Assembly: GCA_964019425.1 (NCBI GenBank)
Contig: OZ025789.1
Location: forward strand, 558,001 to 622,000
Origin: Flectonema sp. DT1601
Taxonomy: Eukaryota > Euglenozoa > Diplonemea > Diplonemida > Diplonemidae
Length of the DNA stretch: 64,000 nucleotides
Reading direction: 5' to 3'
Positions 1 through 10,952 of this stretch are shown here, one piece after another (position 1 is the first letter of the stretch; each line of letters begins with the position of its first letter). The position numbers were made by a program, and so were the translations under genes. Below the pieces are notes generated by a model, which was given only the letters and a program-made list of their open reading frames with translations, was not told the origin of the DNA and made no database searches.

Positions 1-1537
1 CTTGTTTACTTGTTACGACAACTGTTTTCCCCCAATAGTTTCTGTACAGATAGTATGATCGAGAACCCTATGAACCCTTTTTTTTTTTTTTTTTTTTTTT
101 TGGTGAAAGAAAAAAATAAAAAAGAAATAATTTTTTTTGTCACCTTTTTTATTATTGTTTCTGAGACGATGCGAAATATACGTGTTGCTTTTAGTCAAAA
201 AAAGTGAGACTTTCTTTGCTTGAGACTGACACCCCCCCCTCGTTCTCCACTTCTTTATTTCAATTACAATTCTTTTTGTTGAATTTCAACTATGTGTACA
301 ACTTTCTAGAATAAGAATAGCAAAATGCTATTCCGACCTTCATTGCAGCCATTACACTCCCTTTTACCAATTCACAAGTTTAATTTACTGTCAACTACCG
401 AAGGTTAGTTGCTTATAAATTTTCGGGCAATTCCACGCAAATTGTATTCGGAACCTTTTTGCGTTGAGATCCGTCATGTCACAAACTGTTATGTAGAATT
501 TATAATTTTTTTTCCCTGATTTCCTTTCCTCCTTTTTACTGTAAAATCGTAAATAACACGAATTCAAAAAAAAAAAAAAAAAAAAAAAAAAAGTATAAAC
601 CATATTTTTTTTAAATATCGAACGACATTTCTACCTTAGCAAGATTACCGCGAACCCTAATGATAAAAGAGGAAATAATATCTGGAGATGATCTCTGGCG
701 TGTTTTGTGTGTTTTGTTTCTTCTTTTTTTTCCCCTTCCGAGAGTATTACAGGCCAAGGGAGTACGCGAAACACGCAGAAGCCTTTCTACTGAAAGAGGA
801 TCGTTTTTCTGTTCAGCCAAGGCTTTAAAGTTTTACTTTCTCTGGCGTCAAAAACTTCAGTCCGTCATCGGGGTCAACCCCGATCAAAATAAATTATCAA
901 AACAGCAATTTGTTGCCACCAAAAGGTACAAACCAGCGTGATTGTTGTGAAGTTGGAGTGATTGTCTCTTCTCTCTAACATTCCTTTCCAAAAAAAAAAA
1001 AAAAAAATTGCGTACGCTCACGTTACGTTATTTTTTTTTCCATTTTTATTTTTCCCGTTTTTTTTAAAAAAAGTAGAGTCTTGTTATATTTTGGAGCGCA
1101 ACGTTTTCGAACTACCCACAATATACCCGTCAGGAGGCAACTTGTACTTGGCTTACAATTTTAAAGACTACCGGTTTTCTCAGATAGAATTCCAGCAGAC
1201 AAAGAAAAGTAAAAGAACTGTACTAGCATGTGGTTTCTTCCCGGCATCTTCGCTTCGGCGAAAAAAAAAAAAAAAAGAAACATCTGTGTTCTCTTCCGGC
1301 ATTAAAAAAAAAAAAAGAAAATATAATAATGTGGTGATAACTATCTATCGCACGGCTTCTCTATAAAACAAATAACCGCATTTTTCTGAATTGGTGTACG
1401 ATTTCATACTCATATTCTTTTCTCTGCATGCAATCTCGATGGCAAACGTCAACTGTTTCCTGTGAGATGGATCACAAAATTTCCTTTGTAAATAGCAATT
1501 AATTACAACTCATGTCTGAACAGAATTATTAAAGAAA
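1..1537. other. Intergenic region, A/T runs, no gene recognised
   Basis: No credible coding region is seen. The open frames here are driven by poly-T and poly-A runs and read as Phe or Lys stretches. A perfect 7-bp hairpin lies at 867-884 (ATCGGGG, loop TCAA, CCCCGAT). The region ends in an AG at 1522-1523, 15 bases before the first gene, which fits an RNA acceptor site. Confidence 0.6.
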
Positions 1538-2446
1538 ATGTCATCACTCGCTGAGAGATATGCGAAGTGGGATCAGTTTGAAGAACTGGATGATGATAAT
1601 AATAAAATTCACGACCTGAATGCAATTACAGGACCACCCGAAGAAGTTGCAGCAATTCGAAAAAATTGGGGATTGACTAGTGAAACAAAAACAGTAAGAA
1701 ACACTACTAAGGCAACACCACAACCTGAAGTTGTAAACAAACCCTTACAGCTGGAGGACAATGAAGCACCGGCAGAGGTAATTGAAGGAGGAACAAAGAA
1801 ACAGCCAAACACATACTTCGACAGATGGAACAACTACGACGCTGAAGCTGAATGCCTGTCCCTTGACAATGATGGTAAAGCAGAACCTGATGAAGCACCT
1901 CAACTATTGAAAGCTTCAAACGGTAGAATTGACGTCGAAGCCGTCAATTACAAACAAGATCGAGACGAATGGGAGATCGATCAAGATTTCGAAAAAGCAT
2001 CCTCAGACCTAAAAATCCGCATGTCCCGTTGTTTTCGTGGTGCCTTCTCAATGAAGGAAGAGGGAAATACTGCCTTAAAGTTAGGAAATATTAAAACTGC
2101 CGGTAACAAATACACCGAAGGGATCTCTCTCATTCAGTCATGTCTTAATGCTATTACACTAATGTCATCATCGATGGCTGATAAAATAAAAGATTTGGCC
2201 GCTAATCTGCACGCCAACTATTCGTTAGTTCAAATTAAACTACAAAACTACCCTTCTGCTCTGTCTCACGCGGATTCTGCTTTAGAACAGATTCCATCCC
2301 ATGAAAAAGCACTTTACCGCAGAGGGCTTGCAGCGTATCACACTGCTGACTATAAGACGGCTCTTGATTCGTTGAAAAGATGCTCTGCTGGTAACACTGC
2401 TGCGGAAAAACTTCGGAAGGATGTTATGGTAAAGTGTGCTGCGTGA
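1538..2446 (+). CDS. TPR-domain protein, co-chaperone-like
   Basis: Protein of 302 residues with a disordered acidic N-terminal half and a TPR region at about residues 170-290. The TPR part includes a KEEGNTALKLGNIKTAG-type helix pair and a following YPSALSHADSALE..KALYRRGLAAY unit, typical of FKBP/SGT/TTC co-chaperones that bind Hsp70 or Hsp90 tails. Two short aromatic motifs recur in the N-terminal half, YAKWDQF near residue 8 and YFDRWNNY near residue 93; they may be linear binding motifs. The start follows an AG at 1522-1523. The TPR fold is well supported. The exact family is not recognised and the partner is unknown. Confidence 0.75.
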   Translation: MSSLAERYAKWDQFEELDDDNNKIHDLNAITGPPEEVAAIRKNWGLTSETKTVRNTTKATPQPEVVNKPLQLEDNEAPAEVIEGGTKKQPNTYFDRWNNYDAEAECLSLDNDGKAEPDEAPQLLKASNGRIDVEAVNYKQDRDEWEIDQDFEKASSDLKIRMSRCFRGAFSMKEEGNTALKLGNIKTAGNKYTEGISLIQSCLNAITLMSSSMADKIKDLAANLHANYSLVQIKLQNYPSALSHADSALEQIPSHEKALYRRGLAAYHTADYKTALDSLKRCSAGNTAAEKLRKDVMVKCAA

Positions 2447-2735
2447 TTGACGCACACCTGGTTTAACAAACAGACAAAAAAAAACAAAACAAAAAAAACG
2501 TCAAACATCTTCCCTAACCTTCCTGACGTTCCTTCGGGTCGCTAATAGCCTTTTTTATGATGAGTATTCGACCTAGTTGAGTGAAATATTCTTATGATAG
2601 TTGAATTTACTTTATTCTAAATTACAGATTCGTTTGTTTACATCAAAAGACCGAGTGGGGAGTACTTACACTCTCCCCTCATACTGGCGATAGCAGGCGA
2701 GGTAATTATATTTTCACAGGGAAGTATTTTGTTCA

Positions 2736-3434
2736 ATGAAAACAATAGGACTTCTGGGAGGCATGAGTTGGGAATCAACAGCCAGCTACTATAACGTTAT
2801 AAATGAAGAAATAAAGTCAAAATTAGGAGGTTTTCACTCAGCTAAGATTATAATGGTTAGTGTTAACTTCGCGGAGATTGAGGAGCTTCAAAGGGAAGGT
2901 CGTTGGGATCAAATTAGTAAAATTTTGGGAAAAGCGGTGAAAAATTTAGAAAATGGTGGAGCTGATTTCTTTTTAATTTGTTCGAATACTATTCATATCA
3001 TCGCAGAAGAACTTCAAATCCAAGTAACCATTCCACTCATTCACATCGTTGATGCTGTTGGTGACATGCTATCAAGGCATTGCATTACAACAGTTGGTCT
3101 TCTAGGAACCATATTCACAATCGATAATCCTTTTTACAAAAACATCCTAAAAACAAAATACAACATCAACGTTGAAATCCCTTCTGAATCTGATTGTAAA
3201 ATTATTAATAAAATTATTTATGAAGAGCTTTGTCTTGGAACTATAAACAACGAATCACTTTCCGAGTGTAAGAGAATAATTGAATTGCTCGCGAGTAAAG
3301 GAGCTGAAGGAGTCGTATTGGGATGTACCGAGTTAGGTCTTCTCATAAATTCTTATGAGATATCAATACCACTATTTGATACGTTACAAATCCACGCTAA
3401 GTATGCAGTTGGAAAGTCTCTCAGTACAGAGTGA
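2736..3434 (+). CDS. Aspartate/glutamate racemase family protein
   Basis: Compact 232-residue protein that begins MKTIGLLGGMSWESTASYY, the classical N-terminus of bacterial aspartate racemases (YgeA/RacD type). The two catalytic cysteines of the PLP-independent mechanism are present: C82 in ICSNTIH and C197 in LGCTEL. Expected reaction: interconversion of L- and D-aspartate or another amino acid. The length is the usual one, with no targeting extension, so a cytosolic enzyme is expected. The first Met follows an AG at 2718-2719. The strong bacterial look suggests ancient horizontal transfer (inference). Substrate cannot be fixed from sequence alone. Confidence 0.9.
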   Translation: MKTIGLLGGMSWESTASYYNVINEEIKSKLGGFHSAKIIMVSVNFAEIEELQREGRWDQISKILGKAVKNLENGGADFFLICSNTIHIIAEELQIQVTIPLIHIVDAVGDMLSRHCITTVGLLGTIFTIDNPFYKNILKTKYNINVEIPSESDCKIINKIIYEELCLGTINNESLSECKRIIELLASKGAEGVVLGCTELGLLINSYEISIPLFDTLQIHAKYAVGKSLSTE

Positions 3435-3517
3435 TTTCATGTTTTGTTTTTGAATATACCGAGCGATAACCTTTTTCATTATTTATTTACAATAAACCAG
3501 GCGTTGCAGTAGTCAAT

Positions 3518-6337
3518 ATGGACAGCACACCTGCCCCGTTAGCGTACGCAGAGGGATTTCATGAAGGGATTGGATCATCAGCTCACTTAGCAGTCCTACT
3601 AATTTGGTGTATTATTAGTGGAGCGATATTACTGTGTTCTGTGATATGGCTTAGTGTTGGGAGGAGGATGAAGATGTCTTCAATAATGTTCGTGATGGCT
3701 TGGACTAGTGTGACAAGTGTTTCTATTATAACATGGTTGGTCACTCACAATACTGTTAAAGAAGGAATGGAACAGGAAATGCGTCGATCGATGACTGCTA
3801 CCGCAAACGAAGTAGAAATCTTAGTGAGAAAAGACTTAACTGTTGGCACACAACTAACAGTTCTCGTTGCAGAGCTTCAAGGTCACTCTTTCGATATGTA
3901 TGCACCATTTCCTGCTCCACAACAGTTTCTCGCTAAACTAGTTCACTCACTTGGTGCTGCATCAAGTTCGATGGGTCTACTGTACTACGCTACTTCAAAT
4001 GGAACTGTAAATGGAGTCTTGTATCGTCAACAAGATGGTACTTATTCATTACTAGTTGGATTTCCAACTGTTGATTCAGATATTAAATGCATACCAAGTA
4101 TTTGTACTTCTTCAAGCTTTTCAAGTGGATCAGCTGGATGTACTTGTCCTTGTGGTGAACCATGTAGTGGTGGTGGTGGTATTAAACTAACCAGATCACT
4201 GTGTCCGTCATCTTGTAATAAAGGATGTAGTACTGCTTGTCCAACAACTCCTGCATTCGGAGTTATCCCGACTGATAGAAAACTTGGAGAGTTTCATCTT
4301 GGTCTCGAAGCACCTGTCACAACAGTTCCGTTTGAACCAAAAAACACTGGCTGGTACACAATTGCTGATAGAGGCATATCTTGGGGTCCACCTCAGTGGT
4401 TATTGGGTTTGTTTCTTCTTTTTTTATTCACAGTTTGTCTTCTGATACAGTAATAGATTAGTAAAAAAAATAACAAAACAGAGGGATCTCTTTTCATAAC
4501 CGCCTCACACGGACTGTACGTCGGAGACGAGAAAGTGGGTGCAGTTGCTGTGGATCTTATAATGGAATGGGTGAGTACGGAAATGATACGCATCAAGCCA
4601 ACACCTAATAGTGCTATGTTATTAGTACAACTTCCTGGTTATGTATTGGCTGGTAGTTTTAGTCAGGATGTATTAGTGCAAAATGAAAATGGAAGACCTG
4701 TAATGTACGACGCCTTAAATCACAATCACGCAGAGGTACGTGATATTGTTCAATCCGTGGCGAACACATTTGGATCTCTCGAAGCTGCATTTAAACAATC
4801 AGCAATTACTCAACGAGATGATGAAGATCAGGTACTGTTGTCAAGACCATTGACATTAGAAGGAAATCTTCAACTATTAATAATCATTGCGATCCCGCAT
4901 GATGATATATTAGGAAAGATTGATGATGCTTGGGAAGAAGCATTCGTTACAGCTGCAAGCATCAGCATGCTTGTAGCGATATTATTTTACTTGTTCTGCA
5001 AGACTATAACTCGTCCACTCAAGAATCTCGCACAAGACATGAACGATGCTGCCTGGATGCGTATTGATGCTGTTCCTGTAAGAAATTCTGGCATCGTTTA
5101 TGAAGTCGCTTGGATGATTGCGAGTTTCCATCTGATGGTCAATACGTTGTCTAATTTCAAACCATACTTGTCTCAGGCGGTGTTGCATGCACAGGCGAAT
5201 GCTTTGCAAGAAAATCGACAGCTGACGGAAGAAGAAATGAATGAAATTACGAATACTGCCAATGCCACTAACGCCACGACTGAAGACGTTCCGAGTGCCA
5301 CAGTCGATGTCGATGATGAAATAGCTGCTGCGGCACAACGTGACGTGAGACCTATCTTAAGACGTGCTTCCTTACACAGACATCACAGTAATCAATTAGC
5401 TCCTCAAAACGCTCCAACAGTCACGTCTTTGTTAGCATTTTCAGTTGATCATTTGCTACCAAAGAACCTTGCGATTGTTTATTTTAATTATCTTCAATTT
5501 CACACTCGTCTTGCTGAGGAGATGGCGACGGTTGCGTCAGCACCAGTTGGGAATAGTACTTATACTGTGACACAAAATGATCAACAGACTACCCCAGCTG
5601 GACCTGCTGTGACCAACCGGGATCAGATAGGAAAGAAGTTAGTGATCGCTCATCAAGAATACCTCCAACTTTGTATGGATGAAGCGAGTAAGGCTGATGG
5701 TATAGTTGAAAAACTTTTGGGTGATAAAATAATCGCATCGTTCAACGCAAGTAAGCAGTGTAGTCAACACACAGCTCACGCGTTGCATTGCGCTACTGCA
5801 GTGTGCACTGACATGGAGAAAATAGTAAATTGCGGTGTTGCTTCTGGTAAGGGTTTCATTGGAAACTTAGGGACGTCATCTCTAAGAGAAAGATCATTAA
5901 TTTCACAGGCTGTGACAACGGCAGCTACGCTTGAGAGGATTGGTTCACGTGACGGTATTGCTGTTCTTGGTGACGAAAATTCATGCCGATCGAATGGTCT
6001 GGATTTTAATATTAAAATTCACAAGAGAGTAATTCTAAATCCCCTTTCATCTCCAATTATTGTTTTACAAGTATTCTCAGAGATTAATCACATTCAAAAC
6101 CCTTCTTCTTGGATGTACTCTTCTCCACCTGATTCAGCTGATCAGCAAATTATCACATCTGGGAAATACCAAGCATACAACAATGCTTTGCAACATCTGT
6201 GGGCAGGGAAATACCAAAACGCTATTAACCAGTTGAAAGAAAAGGATGATTCTGAGCACAAAGCTCTTCTCGATGGAGTGAGAGAATCTCAAAAAAGCGA
6301 TTCCCGTGACTTCCTAACAACGTTACTTACGCACTAG
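3518..6337 (+). CDS. Receptor-like membrane protein: Cache, HAMP-like and degenerate nucleotide cyclase domain (one intron)
   Basis: Two open frames, 3518-4406 and 4482-6337, join across a 75-nt GT-AG intron to give about 914 residues. Joining restores a continuous Cache-domain core (...GISWGPPQWLL-EGSLFITASHGLYVGDEK...). Order: two hydrophobic segments at about 20-75, an extracellular dCache-like region with a Cys-rich insert near 195-245, a TM segment near 450-470, a HAMP-like ITRPLKNLAQDM segment, and a nucleotide-cyclase fold at about 610-840. GDKIIASFNA and VASGKGFIGNLG match cyclase motifs, but the usual GDxVNxAxRLE helix reads SQAVTTAATLE, so the catalytic Asn is replaced and activity is doubtful. 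The C-terminus is helical and TPR-like. Likely a sensory pseudo-cyclase. Confidence 0.75.
4407..4481 (+). other. Spliceosomal intron in the Cache/cyclase-like gene
   Basis: The segment begins GTTTGT and ends ACAG, is T-rich and then A-rich, and holds the only stops between two halves of one domain. Exon 1 leaves one base of a codon and exon 2 supplies two, giving Glu297. A second possible pair (donor after TTCACA, acceptor two bases later) would give a longer insert and fits the Cache domain less well. Confidence 0.65.
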
Positions 6338-6510
6338 TATCACGCTCTTTGCTCCTGCTTAACTGATTTCTGTCAACAAAAGCAGAGTTGAGTTTTCGCA
6401 TTTATTCTATTTTTTTTTCTTTTTTCGAAGGATCGAAATCAAGTCCAACCTTGTTTACACGGAGGGAAATTACCTTCTAAAGTATTTATTAAGGGGGGAA
6501 AGAAGAAGGG

Positions 6511-6541
<31 letters not shown>

Positions 6542-8805
6542 TTTGTAGTAATTTAGTTGAAAGGGGCTTCTCTCCTTCAAAAGAAGAGGATAGCATTTTT
6601 TTTTTTTTTTTTTTTAGTTGTAGCCCTTTTCCAAGGCACTTTTTTGGTAAGAGAAAGTAAGTTTGAAAAAAATAAATATCTGCTTACGACTATTTTAGTT
6701 ATCTCTCTTTGAATCAACAGATCTATATTTTATAAATCTGCTCGATGAGAAGTGTCCCTACGAGATAAGAGCCAACTCAATATCCGAAACGGAAAAAAAA
6801 AAAAAAAAAAAAAAAATTATTTTTTCTTCTTCTCACTTCTTATTCGACAGAGAATAGTCTCTATACGAAAAAAAAAAATCGGAAGTTAATTAGGCTGCTG
6901 AGATCTAAGCAAGTAATAGGCCAACTTCATACATATCAACTGCTCACGTAATTAGCTGAGGGGTTGAATGACGCCTACCTGATTCGGTAGAGAACAGTCT
7001 CTGCGAAAAATCGGAGGTTATTAGGCTGCTGAGATCTAAGCAAGTAATAGGCCAACTTCTTATTTATCAACTGCTCACGTAATTAGTTGAGCGGTTGAAC
7101 GACACCTACCTGACTCGGTAGAGAACAGTCTCTGCGCAAAAATTTACTACCAGATTTAATTTTCCCCCCGCCCTAGTTTTATGTTGTCAGAGTTTTTTTA
7201 CTCCCCTTCACTCTGAGTATCAATTTCCATCCACGAACCGACTCACGAAAAAAAAAAAAAAAAAAAAAAAAATACTTTTTGCTTGTGATTGAAGGTAATT
7301 AAAAAAAAAAAAAAAAAAAACGAAACGAAAAAAGAAAAAAACATAAAAATATTCTAGTTGACAGTTGTTGTTCTCAATTTTTGAAGGCGCCACTTGAATG
7401 TGTTTCGTACCTTACTCACTTCTGTGGTTGGGTGGCGTTGCTTGCGAAGGTACACCAGATGCGGACATTAAAAAAGTCTTCCCTTTTAAATAGGAATACG
7501 ACGTTAGCTGCATTCAGCCTTAGTTAGGTACATTTGTTGAAGAGGTGTGGTGGGCTGTTGTAAGGGCTTTCCCCCGAGTTTTTCGCCTCCCGATTTTTTT
7601 TTTTTTTTTTTTTTTGTGGAGAACTGATTCATTCACAAGAACCCTATCCTGTTTTCATTGCGATTCTTATTACTATTAATTTACGATTCTTCTCAATTAT
7701 TTATTTTTTTTTCTCTCTCCCCTTTCTTTTAATTTAGGGTACCAGTTATTCCTTAGTTATTTTTTTTTTACTTTTTTTTTTTTCTACCTGCTTACCAAAA
7801 AGATAGAGTTCTTGTGACTTTGTGGAAGCAACTTTTTTAAGACAAAAAGATCGTTACTGGCATTTATTGTGTGCAGCATCGATCATTTTGCTTATTTTTC
7901 TACCACATCCCTCCTACGTGTAATTCAACCCCCCTCAGATTTATCATTTGCTCAAATTCAGTGGTACATTTGGGGATTTTTTATTTTTATTTTAAAAAAT
8001 TACTTCTAAAGTGTGTGTGTGTGCTATACCACAATAGACACGGACTTAAGGAGGGTGATGGTTGAGTTTACTGAAATTAAAAAAAAAAAAGCATTCGACC
8101 CTTTTATCAGCCTCCTGGATTTGTCAAGAGATTGATCTGTTTTTAGTACTTACCCCCTCCTTAGATTGACCGTAAGGCGATCACTATTAGTTGTAACTTA
8201 TTCCGTTTTTTTTTTTTCTCTTTTTTTTTCATTTGCATTATCCCTGTTTAAAGTACTGAAACTCGGCTCACTCGCGATAAAAACTCCTCCTCTGTTTTTC
8301 CTAGTTTTTTTTTTTTTTAAAAATGCACTTGATATCAAAAAAAAAAAGGATTTGTTTTGGTTTTTCCCCAGTTGTTCAAGCAACCGCTGCTTGTTTGGAA
8401 GTCAACCTGTCCAGGTCTGGCCATTCAAAAAAAAAGAATTTCTTTTTTTTTCCGTTTCTCGCATAGTCAAGATTGGGTTGTTCTCCTTTTTTTTTTTCCT
8501 TCTTCTTTTTTTTCTTCCCCACGAAATAATAAGTCTGGCCACCCGAGGATATATATAGTACAAAAAAAAAAAAAAAAAAAAAAAAACCCTTTTTCTTACT
8601 TGTTGTGTCAAAAGTACAATAATACGTTTCTTGACTGTTTGCTCTACCTGTGTGTTTTGTTAAGACATAATTAAAAATCTCATTTTCTCTTATTCATATC
8701 CAAAACATAAAAATAAACTTGTTGGCATTATCCTATACATGTACTAATATTAATGAAGTTGTATTTTATACTATAGTCATCACACAGTACACAAAAAAAG
8801 ACCTT
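6338..8805. other. Intergenic region, 2.5 kb, with a structured tandem repeat
   Basis: No protein gene is supported. There are many A and T runs up to about 30 bases. The only clear structure is the 131-nt tandem repeat at 6842-7137, listed separately. The region ends in CACACAG at 8781-8787, before the ARF-like gene. Confidence 0.6.
6842..7137 (+). repeat. Two-and-a-part-copy 131-nt tandem repeat, possible structured RNA
   Basis: Two full units (about 6881-7011 and 7012-7137) follow a partial unit. Each can form the same hairpins: GAAGTT/AACTTC (6882-6887 with 6923-6928), TGCT/AGCA inside it, CTCA/TGAG, CTACC/GGTAG (6975-6979 with 6986-6990) and AGAGA/TCTCT (6989-6993 with 6998-7002). The first stem of unit 2 reads GAGGTT, which keeps pairing by a G-U wobble, and other changes fall in loops. 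No snoRNA box pair or tRNA fold was recognised. Orientation is assumed from the surrounding genes. Confidence 0.6.
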
Positions 8806-9459
8806 ATGGGTCAGGGGTTGGGAACCTGCTTGGAAAAGACTAAAGAGGAAACAACAGTGTGTGTTGTTGGTTTAAGTGGAGTCGGTAAAACAACAGCTTG
8901 TCTTAGGATCCTTCAACGAGAGGATTCTGTGAGACCGACTGGAGTAGAAGAATGTATGAAAGGAAATCATCAAAGCGCTTTACGACTAAATAGATGGAAG
9001 GCAAAGTACTCTCACGAGAGTGGTCACGAGATCAATATGCAGTTAATCGACCTCGGAGGTAAAGTTGATCACCAAGTCGTTTGGAGTAAATATTACGCCA
9101 ATGTGAGAGCGATGATTTATGTTTTTGACGCCAGTTCTTCTCAGGCTTTTGAAGATGCAGTTACTACTTTTAGAAATCACGTACTCCCACATACACTCGG
9201 AGCTTGCATTCCTCTTCTTATTCTTGGGAATATCAAAGATGACATCGTAGCTGTGTCTCAGAGTACGGCAATCGCTTCATTCGGACTTTATGAAGATGAC
9301 TCTTCCAACTGGCATTACCAACAGTGTAGTGCTCTTACTGGAGAAGGTCTGGATGATGGTATTGCTGCTCTCTCAAGGATGGCAGAGAGAAATACTCAAC
9401 AACACCTTGAGAGTGGTTTTCATAAAGGTTGGTTCTTTGATTTTCGTAATTTCTGGTAA
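8806..9459 (+). CDS. ARF-like small GTPase, probably N-myristoylated
   Basis: The protein from the ATG at 8806 is 217 residues and begins MGQGLGTCLEK, with Gly2 as a myristoylation candidate. The open frame extends upstream, but an AG at 8786-8787 and the MG start favour 8806. The P-loop is GLSGVGKTT near residue 22. Switch II reads DLGGKVDHQVVWSKYY, matching the ARF/ARL pattern DVGGQ..R..W..YY but with Lys instead of the catalytic Gln. The base-recognition motif NKxD reads GNIKDD and is weak, and CSALTGEG stands for the SA motif. These changes suggest slow hydrolysis or altered nucleotide binding. Role inferred: membrane traffic or ciliary transport. Confidence 0.8.
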   Translation: MGQGLGTCLEKTKEETTVCVVGLSGVGKTTACLRILQREDSVRPTGVEECMKGNHQSALRLNRWKAKYSHESGHEINMQLIDLGGKVDHQVVWSKYYANVRAMIYVFDASSSQAFEDAVTTFRNHVLPHTLGACIPLLILGNIKDDIVAVSQSTAIASFGLYEDDSSNWHYQQCSALTGEGLDDGIAALSRMAERNTQQHLESGFHKGWFFDFRNFW

Positions 9460-9699
9460 ACAGCTATCCACAATCTCGTCAAATTTTCTGATTTATTGTA
9501 AACCTTTTAATAGAATGTATGAAGGTAGACATCGATATGGATTGTAAACCTGAGTACACAATCCTATGTTACACGGTGTCTGTTTCAGTTATGATAGTAC
9601 GTATCGGTTGTTTGATTATTGTTTGTTTGTGTCGGGAGGGGTACTTTAATTTATTTATTCCTCCGGTTCAGAAAGTTTTTTTCTAATTCCTCCTAAATA

Positions 9700-10122
9700 A
9701 TGTCAAATTTTAAATCCGTCTTGTTAGTTGTCATAGCCGCAGTGCTTTTGTTAGTAGTGACTCCTGTAAACGCTGCACCGAAGAGGAAGACACTCGAGAA
9801 GAAGAGTATACGTGAATTGAAAGAATTCGTAAACGAACGAGGTGGTGCCTGTGTTGGATGCATTGAAAAACGTCACCTGGTAGATGAAGCAATGGCCGTA
9901 AGAAAGCGAAAAACTAGTGAAGAACAGCTAATCTCAGAATTAGCTTCTACCCCAGGAATGTACCTCCACCCGACTTACGTGACTACCTTCGATATTGATG
10001 AAGAACGGAAAAGGAAACAAAATAAAGAAGAAAAACCGACTGAAGAAGACCCCTGTATTCGATGCTATGTAATCCACAATAACGGAACACAGTCGTGTGT
10101 TGATATGTGTGCGAGAAGTTGA
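9700..10122 (+). CDS. Small secreted or ER-luminal protein with a SAP/MANF-C-like segment
   Basis: Protein of 140 residues with a clear signal peptide (VLLVVIAAVLLLVVTPVNA, cleavage near residue 25). The mature part holds IRELKEFVNERGGACVGCIEKRHLVDEA, which resembles the SAP-like C-terminal domain of MANF/CDNF and related ER proteins, including its CxxC-type cysteine pair (CVGC). A basic KRKQNKEEK tract follows, then a second Cys group (CIRCY...SCVDMC). No KDEL-like tail is seen; the end is CARS. A role in ER folding is only an inference. An AG at 9670-9671 precedes the start. Confidence 0.7.
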   Translation: MSNFKSVLLVVIAAVLLLVVTPVNAAPKRKTLEKKSIRELKEFVNERGGACVGCIEKRHLVDEAMAVRKRKTSEEQLISELASTPGMYLHPTYVTTFDIDEERKRKQNKEEKPTEEDPCIRCYVIHNNGTQSCVDMCARS

Positions 10123-10269
10123 ACTCTTAAACAACAAGAGAAGTGACCAGGTGTTATGTTTGACCAAAACGACTGTCTTGCGATTGCCATCATCGTATTT
10201 ATCGAAACCTAACGACTACTATGGTAGTCAATTATTAGCGGATGTGAATTAATGATTTCATTTTTGTTA

Positions 10270-10334
<65 letters not shown>

Positions 10335-10952
10335 TTATATTGCCCGCTCCTCTCTTTTATTATTATTTCTTGCTAACAACTTATCCTTGTCTTCCTCTCT
10401 CTCTCCTAACCAAATTAATATAATGAAGCCCTCCTGTCCCGAACTGTTAGAGTTAACAGCTGTAAAGTTAGTGTTGATGGGGATCTTCATTCATATATAT
10501 TTGAAAAAAAATAAAAGTATGTTTTATCGTTATTCCTCTCTCTTTTTTTTTTCTCTTTTTTTTTGATCGGTGAATATCGAGTCGCCTTACTGTTTGTTGT
10601 TGTTCTTGGTTTTCTTTTTTAGTTATCCTGCTTTCTGAGCCTCGTTATTGTCCTCAGTTATTCGTTTTGAAAAAACTTAGTAGCCGATTTGCTGGTTTTT
10701 TGTGTTTTTCTTTTTGGATACAAAGCAGACAAATTTCGTGTTTCCGTAGTGGAAATTCATTCACTTTTATTATTATTTTCCTCTCTTTTCATTGTACCCC
10801 CCCCCGCAGTCTTGTTGCGTACCAACCTGCGTACACGAGAAACTGCTTTGACAGGTTCTTTGATATTATTCTTTTTTTTTTATTTATCATTTATGTTGTG
10901 TGGATTATTTTTTTTGTTAACTTCGCAGACCCCCCCTTAAAATACACGATAT
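10123..10952. other. Intergenic region with a TTA microsatellite
   Basis: About 830 bases without a credible gene. It holds a long TTA run, T-rich tracts, and an AG at 10927-10928 that precedes the ABC transporter start. Confidence 0.6.
10273..10334. repeat. TTA trinucleotide microsatellite, about 20 copies
   Basis: An uninterrupted run of TTA units spans about 62 bases. It translates as poly-Leu in one frame, but nothing else supports coding. Confidence 0.97.

Noticed and set aside
10-207. Phe/Lys-rich open frames across poly-T and poly-A runs, here and throughout the spacers
   Set aside because: Composition comes from homopolymers; no start context, no domains, and they are antiparallel copies of each other.
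660-941. 93-codon frame upstream of the first gene
   Set aside because: No signal peptide or domain, and it includes the GC hairpin; probably non-coding.
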